Below, in pieces: positions 1 through 4,955 of a DNA stretch of 5,396 nt (position 1 is the stretch's first letter; the number at the start of each line of letters is the position of its first letter). The DNA lies in contig JAGOBN010000327.1 in the NCBI GenBank assembly GCA_017999235.1, positions 1 through 5,396 of the forward strand, in the 5' to 3' direction. A program made the translations under genes and the position numbers. The stretch is from Anaerolineales bacterium. Lineage in GTDB: Bacteria; Chloroflexota; Anaerolineae; Anaerolineales; UBA6663. The notes under the pieces are model-generated. The model saw only the letters and a list, made by a program, of their open reading frames with translations, ran no database searches and had not been told where the DNA came from.

Positions 1-120
1 CACCAGGCCAGGCGGGCTGGCCTGACCGCAGGAAGGACAGGCGCGCGTCAGCGGCGCGCCACAGCGCCCACAAAATCCAAAACCTTCCGGGTTGGAAAAA
101 CCACAGCGCGCGCAGTCCAT
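1..120 (-). CDS. Double zinc-ribbon protein, N-terminal fragment (probable cyclase/AAA-ATPase/TPR signalling protein)
   Basis: Reading leftward from an ATG at 120-118, the frame stays open to the window edge and gives 40 residues. They begin MDCARCGFSNPEGFGFCGRC, followed by a second ribbon start of the form CPSCGQASPPG. Cysteines 3, 6, 17 and 20 form one CxxC...CxxC zinc ribbon, and the CPSC pair at about 30-33 opens the next. This tandem pattern (CxxCGxxNPxGxxFCxxCGAPL...CPxCGxxxPPG) is typical of the N-terminus of large bacterial proteins that continue into a class III nucleotide cyclase domain, an AAA ATPase and TPRs. That continuation is inferred, since only the ribbons are visible. The same frame has a TAA stop at 180-178 and no other ATG, GTG or TTG before 120, which fixes the start. 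A GAAAAG stretch lies 12 nt upstream, a weak ribosome binding site. The gene is divergent from the regulator at 324. It could instead be a shorter zinc-ribbon protein. Confidence 0.66.
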   Translation of the reverse strand, partial: MDCARCGFSNPEGFGFCGRCGAPLTRACPSCGQASPPGLV

Positions 121-243
121 ACAGGGTCGATACTTTTCGTAGCGGGCGAGTGAAGGTCCGGCTGAACCTTGAGCTGCTTATCCGGACCGCCGCCGGCTTT
201 CCCCCACAGCCCGTTGAGCCTAGCATTGGTCGGCGCTGGATTC

Positions 244-282
244 TTGCGGTTTCTTGACAAAGCCTCCTGATTAAGTTGACAA
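244..282 (+). repeat. Left copy of an inverted flanking repeat containing two TTGACAA units 22 nt apart
   Basis: TTGACAA occurs at 254-260 and again at 276-282, exactly 22 nt (about two helical turns) apart. The outer block, TTGCGGTTTCTTGACAAA at 244-261, matches the reverse complement of 3010-3027 at 17 of 18 positions. The second TTGACAA unit is reproduced at the same spacing at 2989-2995. The repeat lies just upstream of the regulator's likely -10 box. It could be a terminal inverted repeat of a mobile unit or a two-site operator. Confidence 0.6.
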
Positions 283-288
283 CTACGT

Positions 289-294
289 TATACT
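289..294 (+). promoter_or_regulatory. Probable -10 box (TATACT) of the regulator gene
   Basis: TATACT lies in a locally AT-rich stretch about 30 nt before the start codon, so a transcript would have a leader of roughly 20-25 nt. No good -35 sits at 16-18 nt spacing. The two TTGACA matches, at 254 and 276, are 29 and 7 nt away and cannot act as a normal -35. If this is the promoter, it probably depends on a protein bound at the TTGACAA repeats. Confidence 0.35.
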
Positions 295-301
295 GTCGCC
301 C

Positions 302-325
302 ATAGGGTCTATAGGTGGGGTCTAT
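302..325 (+). repeat. GGGTCTAT direct repeat overlapping the ribosome binding site and start codon
   Basis: GGGTCTAT occurs at 305-312 and 318-325, 13 nt apart, and the second copy runs into the ATG at 324. The same stretch holds alternating ATAG and CTAT tetramers (302, 309, 311, 322), giving overlapping small inverted repeats. This may be a small duplication or an operator at the translation start; the sequence alone does not decide. Confidence 0.3.
313..318 (+). promoter_or_regulatory. Ribosome binding site AGGTGG that decides the regulator start
   Basis: AGGTGG ends 5 nt before the ATG at 324, a good spacing. The in-frame GTG at 315 overlaps this site and has only AGGG at 304-307 upstream, so the ATG is preferred. 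Confidence 0.5.
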
Positions 326-2966
326 GCCATATCAGCGGGGCTCAGCCATTCAACCCGAGCAGTTTGCGACTTTCGGCCAATTGCTCCGTTTTCTGCGCCA
401 GCGGGCCGGCCTGACCCAGCGCGAACTCTCCATCGCCGTTGGCTACAGCGAGTCCCAGATCAGCCGTTTAGAGAAAAACCAGCGCGCCCCGGATCAAGCC
501 ATCCTGGCGGCGCGCTTTGTCCCGGCCCTGCACCTCGGCCAGGAACGGGGGTGGACGGCCCGCCTGCTCACCCTGGCCGCCGCGCCGCAACCCGCCGCCC
601 CGCCCGATCAACCGGCTAAGCACGCGACCGCCGCCCCGCCCACGCCCCACAATCTGCCCATCCAATTGACCAGTTTTATCGGCCGCGCACCCGAAATCGC
701 GGAGGTCAAAGACCGCCTGACGGAAGCCCGGTTGGTTACGCTGACGGGCTCCGGGGGATGCGGCAAGACGCGGCTGGCGCTCCAGGTGGCCGGCGACCTC
801 CTGAGTGATTACCCCGACGGAGTGTGGTGGCTGGAGTTCGCCCCGCTCTCATCGCTGTCCGATCCCGGGCTGATCCCCCAGGTCCTGGCGGCCGCGCTGG
901 GGGTGCGAGAAGAGCTGGGCCAGCCTCTGCTGACTACGGCCACCGAATTCCTGCGCCCCCGGCGGGCTCTGCTGATCCTCGACAACTGCGAGCACCTGAT
1001 CGACGCCTGCGCGCACCTGGCCGAAGCGCTCTTACGGGCCGGCCCGCATCTGCGCCTCCTGGCCACCAGCCGCGAAGCGCTGGGGGTGCCGGGCGAAACC
1101 GCCCAGCGCGTCCCTTCCCTGGCCGGGCCGGACCCGGGGCAACCGCCGGACTTGGCCCGGCTGGCGCGGTGGGATGCGGTTCGGCTGTTCGTCGAGCGGG
1201 CCGCCCTCGCCCAACCCCAGTTCACGCTCACCGCCGAGAATGCGCCGGCCGTGGCCCAGATCTGCCAGCGCCTGGATGGCATCCCGCTGGCGCTGGAATT
1301 GGCGGCCACGCGCGTCAAGGCGCTGGCCGTCGAACAGATCGCTGCCCGGCTGGACGACAGCTTCCACCTGCTGACCGGCGGGAGCCGCACCGCCCTGCCG
1401 CGCCAACAGACCCTGCGCGCGACGATGGACTGGAGCCACAGTCTGCTGACCGAGCCAGAGCGCCGGCTATTCCGGCGGCTGGCCGTCTTCAGCGGCACGT
1501 GGTCTCTAGAAGCGGCGGAGGCCGTCTGCGCCGGCGCCGGCCTGGAGGCGGCGGCCATCCTAGACACGCTCACGCGCCTGATTGACAAGTCGCTCGTGCA
1601 GGCCGAAGAGCTGGCCGGTGAAATGCGTTACAGCCGCCTGGAAACCGTGCGGCAGTACGCGCGGGAAAAACTAGTGGCGGCCCAGGAACACGAGCCGTAT
1701 CTGGACCAGCACTTGAATTTCTATCTGCAACAGGTGCAAGAGGCGGAGCCCTGGTTGGATGCTGGCCAGCAGACGGAATGGTACACGCGGCTGGAAATAG
1801 ACCAGGATAACCTGCGCGCCGCCTTGGAATGGGCGTGTGTGCGGCAGCCGGAGACAGCGCGTTGGCTGGCCGGGCTTCTGCGCTGGTTCTGGATCACGGG
1901 CGACCACCTGACAGAAGCGCGGACCCGTTACGCCCAAACGCTGGGCCTCACCGACCTGATCCCGCCAACCACGGGGGCCGCCTTCGCCTTGCAGGGTGCG
2001 GGCATGGCGGCGGCCTTTCTGTTTCTGTTCAACGAGGCGATCCTCCCGCTGGAGCAAAGCGCGGCCGCGTGGCGCGCCCTGGATGACCGGCCGCGCCTGG
2101 CCGAATGCTTGTGGGTGCTGGGGTACGCCTACGCCAGCCTCGGCAAAAATGCCCGGGCCTGTGAGTTGTTCGCGGACAACGAGGCGCTCTTCCGGCAGTC
2201 TGCGCCGCCGAAAGTGTTGGCCATCACCCTTGGGCACTGGAGCATGGCGGTGGCGAAGCTCAAGCAGGACTACGCGGCGGCCCGGGCGATGCTGGAAGAA
2301 AGCCTGGCCCTCGCCCAGGCGGACCACAATCCGCTCCTGCTGGGCAGTCTGCATATGAATCTGGGCTTCCTGCATACCCGCCAAGGCGACTACGCAGCCG
2401 CCAGCCGTCATTACCGCGAATCCCTGGCCTGGCGGCGGGAGGCTGGGACACGCTGGCTGGTGGCCACTTCGCTCCAGCATACGTCTGATGCCCTGTATAT
2501 GCAGGGCGACTACCCGGCCGCCCAGCCGTTATGCGAGGAAGCGCTGCTGCTCACCCGGGCGCTGGGCGACCGGCTGGGGGAAGCGGCTGTTACCCTGCGA
2601 CTGGGCCTCCTGGCCGCCAACCTGGGCCAGTACCCGACAGCGTTCACGCTGTTGGGCGCGTGTCTGGAGGTCGCCCGCGCCCGGTTCATTCCGTCCCTCA
2701 TCGTGCACACCGTCCTCGGTTATGCCCACGTGCGGCGCCTGCAAGGCGACCTCCCCCTGGCCGTGCGCCTGCTGGCGTGTGTGGATATGTTCCTCAAGTT
2801 CACCCAGCAGGAACTGCACAACCTGGGCCAGTTCGAATACGAGCGGGTGCTGACCGCGGCCCGCACCCAGCTTCCGGAAACGGAATACAGCGCGGCCTGG
2901 CAGGCCGGCCAGGGGCTGGCCATGGATCAGGCCATCCAGTACGCGCTGGCCGAGCCGGCCGGCTGA
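324..2966 (+). CDS. STAND-type regulator: XRE helix-turn-helix, NB-ARC ATPase, winged helix and TPR array
   Basis: This is a cytoplasmic signal-responsive ATPase of 880 residues, probably a DNA-binding regulator. An XRE/Cro-type HTH covers about residues 17-70 (LLRFLRQRAGLTQRELSIAV, then SQISRLEKNQRAP). A Pro/Ala-rich linker (about 85-112) leads into an NB-ARC-like module. Its Walker A is G142-S-G-G-C-G-K148-T149, Walker B is LLILDN (216-221, D220), a sensor-type ATSRE lies at 247-251, and a GIPLALEL motif (GLPL equivalent) at 319-326. A winged-helix segment follows (about 375-450). Much of the C-terminal half (about 540-860) is helical repeats of TPR type, including GDYAAASRHYRESLA. In STAND proteins the repeats sense a ligand or partner and ATP/ADP exchange drives activation; the ligand here is unknown. 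ATG 324 is chosen for its AGGTGG site; GTG 315 is an alternative. The gene has no co-directional partner within 100 nt and is bracketed by inverted TTGACAA repeats. Defence-type STAND ATPases share this core, but no effector nuclease or protease domain is visible, so a transcription factor is more likely. Confidence 0.9.
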   Translation: MPYQRGSAIQPEQFATFGQLLRFLRQRAGLTQRELSIAVGYSESQISRLEKNQRAPDQAILAARFVPALHLGQERGWTARLLTLAAAPQPAAPPDQPAKHATAAPPTPHNLPIQLTSFIGRAPEIAEVKDRLTEARLVTLTGSGGCGKTRLALQVAGDLLSDYPDGVWWLEFAPLSSLSDPGLIPQVLAAALGVREELGQPLLTTATEFLRPRRALLILDNCEHLIDACAHLAEALLRAGPHLRLLATSREALGVPGETAQRVPSLAGPDPGQPPDLARLARWDAVRLFVERAALAQPQFTLTAENAPAVAQICQRLDGIPLALELAATRVKALAVEQIAARLDDSFHLLTGGSRTALPRQQTLRATMDWSHSLLTEPERRLFRRLAVFSGTWSLEAAEAVCAGAGLEAAAILDTLTRLIDKSLVQAEELAGEMRYSRLETVRQYAREKLVAAQEHEPYLDQHLNFYLQQVQEAEPWLDAGQQTEWYTRLEIDQDNLRAALEWACVRQPETARWLAGLLRWFWITGDHLTEARTRYAQTLGLTDLIPPTTGAAFALQGAGMAAAFLFLFNEAILPLEQSAAAWRALDDRPRLAECLWVLGYAYASLGKNARACELFADNEALFRQSAPPKVLAITLGHWSMAVAKLKQDYAAARAMLEESLALAQADHNPLLLGSLHMNLGFLHTRQGDYAAASRHYRESLAWRREAGTRWLVATSLQHTSDALYMQGDYPAAQPLCEEALLLTRALGDRLGEAAVTLRLGLLAANLGQYPTAFTLLGACLEVARARFIPSLIVHTVLGYAHVRRLQGDLPLAVRLLACVDMFLKFTQQELHNLGQFEYERVLTAARTQLPETEYSAAWQAGQGLAMDQAIQYALAEPAG

Positions 2967-2988
2967 CCTCCCGTTTCGAATTCCGGCC

Positions 2989-3027
2989 TTGTCAATATTC
3001 CAGAGACGTTTTGTCAAGAAAGCGCAA
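2989..3027 (-). repeat. Right copy of the inverted flanking repeat (two TTGTCAA units 22 nt apart)
   Basis: On the plus strand TTGTCAA occurs at 2989-2995 and 3011-3017, with the same 22-nt period as the left copy but in opposite orientation. The outer block 3010-3027 is the reverse complement of 244-261 at 17 of 18 positions. Over 44 aligned positions I count 30 identities, concentrated in the outer block and the inner heptamer. The copy starts 23 nt after the regulator stop codon, so the two copies enclose that gene and nothing else. Confidence 0.6.
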
Positions 3028-3037
3028 ATATTTGCGC
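3022..3037. promoter_or_regulatory. Perfect 16-bp palindrome, possible operator
   Basis: GCGCAAATATTTGCGC is fully self-complementary, with 8-nt arms and an AT-rich centre, which suits a dimeric DNA-binding protein. Its left arm overlaps the outer end of the right flanking repeat. It lies about 95 nt upstream of the hydrolase start codon. No T-run follows, so it is not a terminator. Confidence 0.4.
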
Positions 3038-3131
3038 CTGGTTCGCGCTATTGTTGCCTGAGATCGGGGCTGAAGGTTCGCCACGCTTCAACAAGTGCTG
3101 AAAGACCAAGTCGTTAAAAAGGAGACTTCCG

Positions 3132-3965
3132 ATGAGATTCGCTCGCTGCCGTTGGTCGTCCGTCACTGCCCTGCTGGTGGCGCTGAGCCTGGCGCTTACC
3201 AGCGCCTTCCCCGTCAGCGCCGTCACCTACCCCAATTCCATGGCGGCGCTGGGCGACTCGATCACCCGCGCCTACAACACCGGCAGCGCCTTCGCCGACG
3301 CGCCGCAAAACGCCTGGGCCACGGGGACGAACTCGTCCGTCAACAGCTTATACCTGCGCCTTCTGCCCTACAACGCGGCCCTGAGCGGCAAGAACTTCAA
3401 TTACGCCGTTACCAGCGCCAAGATGGCGAGCCTGGCGACGCAGGCCGGCCGAGTCACGAGCACCATTCAGTACGTCACCATCCTGATGGGCGCCAACGAC
3501 GTCTGTACCTCCAGCGAAAGCACCATGACGTCGGTGGCCGCCTTCCAGAGCCAATTCACGGCGGCCCTGAACCTCCTGAAGACGAACGCCCCCAACGCGC
3601 AGATCTATGTCGTGAGCATTCCGAATATTTACAACTTGTGGGCCATTCTCAAGGGCAGCTCAACGGCGCGCTTCACCTGGTCCGTGCTCCGGATCTGCCA
3701 GTCCATGCTGGCCAACGCCAGCTCCACGTCGAGCACGGACGAGGCCCGCCGGCAGCGCGTCCGCCAGCGCAACATCGATTTCAACTCAGCGCTGGCCCAG
3801 GTCTGCGCGCAGTACGCCAACTGCCGCTTCGACAACAACGCCGTCTTCAACACCACCTTTGTTAAGGGGGATGTGTCCACCCGCGATTACTTCCATCCGT
3901 CGCTGGCCGGCCAGGTCAAACTGGCCAACGTCGCCTGGGGCGCGTCCGGCTTCGCGGCGCCTTAA
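3132..3965 (+). CDS. Secreted SGNH/GDSL-family hydrolase (esterase/lipase-like)
   Basis: This is a predicted exported ester hydrolase of 277 residues. A Sec-type signal peptide covers about residues 1-30: basic start MRFARCRW, hydrophobic core TALLVALSLAL, and an AxA-like site ending PVSA. Block I is GDSIT with the nucleophile S43, block III is GAND (G120, N122, D123), and block V is DYFHPS with D252 and H255, giving an intact Ser-Asp-His set. Block II reads NYAVTSAKM, with serine where the usual oxyanion-hole glycine would be. The mature part has four cysteines (125, 189, 225, 231), consistent with two disulfides in an exported protein. It resembles the secreted SGNH hydrolases common in actinomycetes, whose natural substrates are often unknown; lipid, polysaccharide acetyl or other acyl esters are all possible. 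AAGGAG at 3119-3124 lies 7 nt before the ATG. The gene has its own terminator and appears monocistronic. A link to the upstream regulator rests only on adjacency. Confidence 0.9.
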   Translation: MRFARCRWSSVTALLVALSLALTSAFPVSAVTYPNSMAALGDSITRAYNTGSAFADAPQNAWATGTNSSVNSLYLRLLPYNAALSGKNFNYAVTSAKMASLATQAGRVTSTIQYVTILMGANDVCTSSESTMTSVAAFQSQFTAALNLLKTNAPNAQIYVVSIPNIYNLWAILKGSSTARFTWSVLRICQSMLANASSTSSTDEARRQRVRQRNIDFNSALAQVCAQYANCRFDNNAVFNTTFVKGDVSTRDYFHPSLAGQVKLANVAWGASGFAAP

Positions 3966-3987
3966 GCCGCGGCCCCCACCCTTGCTC

Positions 3988-4028
3988 CGCCGGCCCGGGA
4001 GAATGCTCCTCGGCCGGCGTTTTGATTT
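3988..4028 (+). terminator. Intrinsic terminator of the SGNH hydrolase gene
   Basis: CGCCGGCC (3988-3995) pairs with GGCCGGCG (4012-4019). After one C:C mismatch, GGGAG (3997-4001) pairs with CTCCT (4006-4010) around an AATG loop. The stem is followed by TTTTGATTT at 4020-4028. It starts 22 nt after the stop codon and separates this unit from clpS. Confidence 0.85.
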
Positions 4029-4144
4029 AATCGCCGCCCGTCAAAGGCGCCGGCGGCATCGCTCCAGGGCTGGCGCATCTTCATCGCGATCACCACAATT
4101 TCCATCCCTAAAATTGGAGGTGATAGCCCCGACTCTGAACCCGG

Positions 4145-4172
4145 CTGAATCTTCGAGCGGTTCGAGTAAAAT
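4145..4172 (+). promoter_or_regulatory. Possible clpS promoter (CTGAAT-N16-TAAAAT)
   Basis: TAAAAT at 4167-4172 is a reasonable -10 in an AT-rich patch, with a weak -35 match CTGAAT at 4145-4150. A promoter is expected here because a strong terminator precedes clpS. A TTCGAG direct repeat (4152-4157 and 4161-4166) sits in the spacer. The rest of 4029-4144 shows no gene that I can support. Confidence 0.3.
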
Positions 4173-4197
4173 CAAAATACGTGAAGGACGAATGAGG

Positions 4198-4551
4198 ATG
4201 ACACACCCCATGCGGGCTGACCCTGACTCCCCCCCTGAGAACGATACCGACACCCAGCGAGATCTCGAATGGGTCGTGGTTGGCGATGAAGGGCAGCAAG
4301 CGAAAGTCCTCGTCCACAATGACGACGTCACCCCCTATGACTTCGTCCTGCTGATCCTGCGCCAGGTCTTCAGTCTCTCCCCATCCCAGGCCGAGCGCGT
4401 CACCCTGCGCGCGCACGTCACCGGCCTGGCGTACGTGATGACCCTGCCCCTGGAAGAGGCCAAGCACCGCGTTGGCCGCGCCCACGGGCTAGCCCGGCAG
4501 GCCGGCTTCCCGCTCGCGTTCACCATCGAGCCGGAGATCAGCGCCGGTTAA
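4198..4551 (+). CDS. clpS: ATP-dependent Clp protease adaptor ClpS
   Basis: ClpS binds proteins carrying N-degrons (destabilising N-terminal residues) and delivers them to the Clp unfoldase-protease in the cytoplasm. The 117-residue protein has a disordered acidic N-terminal extension (about 1-30), expected for the tail that engages the unfoldase. The ClpS core follows: KVLVHNDDVTPYDFV (36-50), then HVTG (73-76) and FPLAFTIEPE (104-113). N41, D42, D43 and H73 correspond to the residues that hold the substrate alpha-amino group in E. coli ClpS. Y47 stands where E. coli has the gatekeeper Met40. ATG 4198 is chosen because AAGGA (4184-4188) is 9 nt upstream; ATG 4192 would leave only 3 nt, and ATG 4210 is also possible. 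The frame is open back to 3859, but that part crosses the hydrolase end and its terminator and is not coding. No clpA or clpC lies beside it in the window, and it converges on the tRNA gene. Confidence 0.93.
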   Translation: MTHPMRADPDSPPENDTDTQRDLEWVVVGDEGQQAKVLVHNDDVTPYDFVLLILRQVFSLSPSQAERVTLRAHVTGLAYVMTLPLEEAKHRVGRAHGLARQAGFPLAFTIEPEISAG

Positions 4552-4553
4552 AG

Positions 4554-4590
4554 CGCGCCGGCCGCGGGCATAAGCCGCGCGGCCGGCGCG
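4554..4590. terminator. GC-rich hairpin between convergent clpS and tRNA-Leu, probably bidirectional
   Basis: A perfect 13-bp stem pairs 4554-4566 with 4578-4590, extended by GGC/GCC across a one-base bulge around an ATAA loop. It begins 3 nt after the clpS stop. On the plus strand it is followed by TTCTGT and on the minus strand by CTTT, both weak T-tracts. The position between convergent genes supports use from both sides. Confidence 0.65.
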
Positions 4591-4595
4591 TTCTG

Positions 4596-4916
4596 TGGGG
4601 CGGGAGGGACTCGAACCCTCACGAGGGGTTACCTCAGTGGATTTTCTTGCCACTATAGCTTTCGCTACCTGCGTTTAGGCAGTTTGTGGCCTGGACTATG
4701 CCTTTGCCTTTGGTGGCTGAGCGGGAACCGCTCAGCCCCAGTCAGGCAGGAGCCGTCTAGTCTCTACACGTTCCACTTTAGAAAAGTAGCTTCGCTCGGC
4801 GTTGCCACGCGCTTACGCGCTCAGGGTTCACCGACTTTGACTCCATTCACTTGGAGATTTCGCCCCAAGTGCTCACCGGGCAAGTCCACGGCGTCTGCCA
4901 ATTCCGCCACCGCCCC
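4596..4916 (-). tRNA. tRNA-Leu(UAA), interrupted by a group I intron
   Basis: The 5' exon is 4916-4882 and the 3' exon 4645-4596, making an 85-nt spliced tRNA. The acceptor GGGGCGG pairs with CCGCCCC, followed by discriminator A73; CCA is not encoded. The D-arm region GGCGGAATTGGCAGACGC is typical of bacterial leucine tRNA. Anticodon stem GTGGA pairs with TCCAC only when the exons are joined, giving the loop CTTAAAA and anticodon UAA. The long variable arm (GAGG/CCTC) marks a class II tRNA. The T arm is GAGGG-TTCGAGT-CCCTC. It reads UUA and UUG codons. Removal of 4646-4881 is required for function. It lies downstream of rsmA on the same strand, with its own promoter, and ends at the hairpin shared with clpS. 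Confidence 0.93.
4646..4881 (-). ncRNA. Group I intron (IC3-like) in the tRNA-Leu(UAA) anticodon
   Basis: The intron interrupts the anticodon between U34 and A35, the site known for cyanobacterial and plastid tRNA-Leu introns. The 5' splice site follows U34, which forms the expected U.G wobble in a P1 helix (CUUGC with GUGAG), and the intron ends in G (4646). Traceable helices are P2 (4871-4865 with 4854-4848), P3 (GGAGUC 4844-4839 with GGCUCC 4754-4749), P5 (GCGC-GUAA-GCGC, 4820-4809), P6a (4789-4783 with 4779-4773), P7 (GACUA 4762-4758 with UAGUC 4698-4694), P8 (10 bp, 4737-4715) and P9 (GCCAC 4690-4686 with GUGGC 4653-4649). P9 holds two inner hairpins, one capped by GAAA. The Q-like GGCAACGCCGAGC, R-like GAGACUAGACGG and S-like CAUAGUCC blocks match the conserved core. 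At 236 nt it has no homing endonuclease ORF. It is expected to self-splice with guanosine. Confidence 0.92.
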
Positions 4917-4927
4917 AGATAGACACC

Positions 4928-4955
4928 ATTGTACTGTGTGCTGGACGTTAGTCAA
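4928..4955 (-). promoter_or_regulatory. tRNA-Leu promoter TTGACT-N16-TACAAT
   Basis: On the minus strand, TTGACT (4955-4950) is separated by 16 nt from TACAAT (4933-4928). Initiation about 7 nt after the -10 would fall around 4921, leaving only a few leader bases before tRNA G1 at 4916. The -35 box overlaps the TGA stop of rsmA (4954-4952). Confidence 0.65.

Noticed and set aside
48..260. Minus-strand 70-codon open frame over the left intergenic region
   Set aside because: It overlaps the zinc-ribbon frame, which has a clear family pattern, and its own translation shows no recognisable motif.
1582..1588. A fifth TTGACAA, inside the regulator gene
   Set aside because: It encodes Ile-Asp-Lys in the winged-helix segment (RLIDKSLVQ), has no partner 22 nt away, and is explained by coding.
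809..1588. Long antisense and alternate-frame open frames within the regulator gene
   Set aside because: They are by-products of GC-rich codon use; their translations are Arg/Pro/Ala-rich without motifs, while the sense frame has intact HTH, Walker and TPR features.
324..2966. Regulator as an anti-phage STAND (Avs-like) defence gene
   Set aside because: It has the STAND core, but its N-terminal domain is an XRE HTH rather than a nuclease, protease or other effector, and no defence genes adjoin it.
4096..4116. CAATTT...AAATTG inverted repeat upstream of clpS
   Set aside because: The 6-nt AT-rich arms with a 9-nt gap are weak and not tied to any promoter element I can identify.
3859..4197. 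Open frame continuing upstream of clpS into the hydrolase gene
   Set aside because: It crosses the hydrolase stop and a strong terminator. ClpS proteins do not have such an extension, and a ribosome binding site supports the start at 4198.
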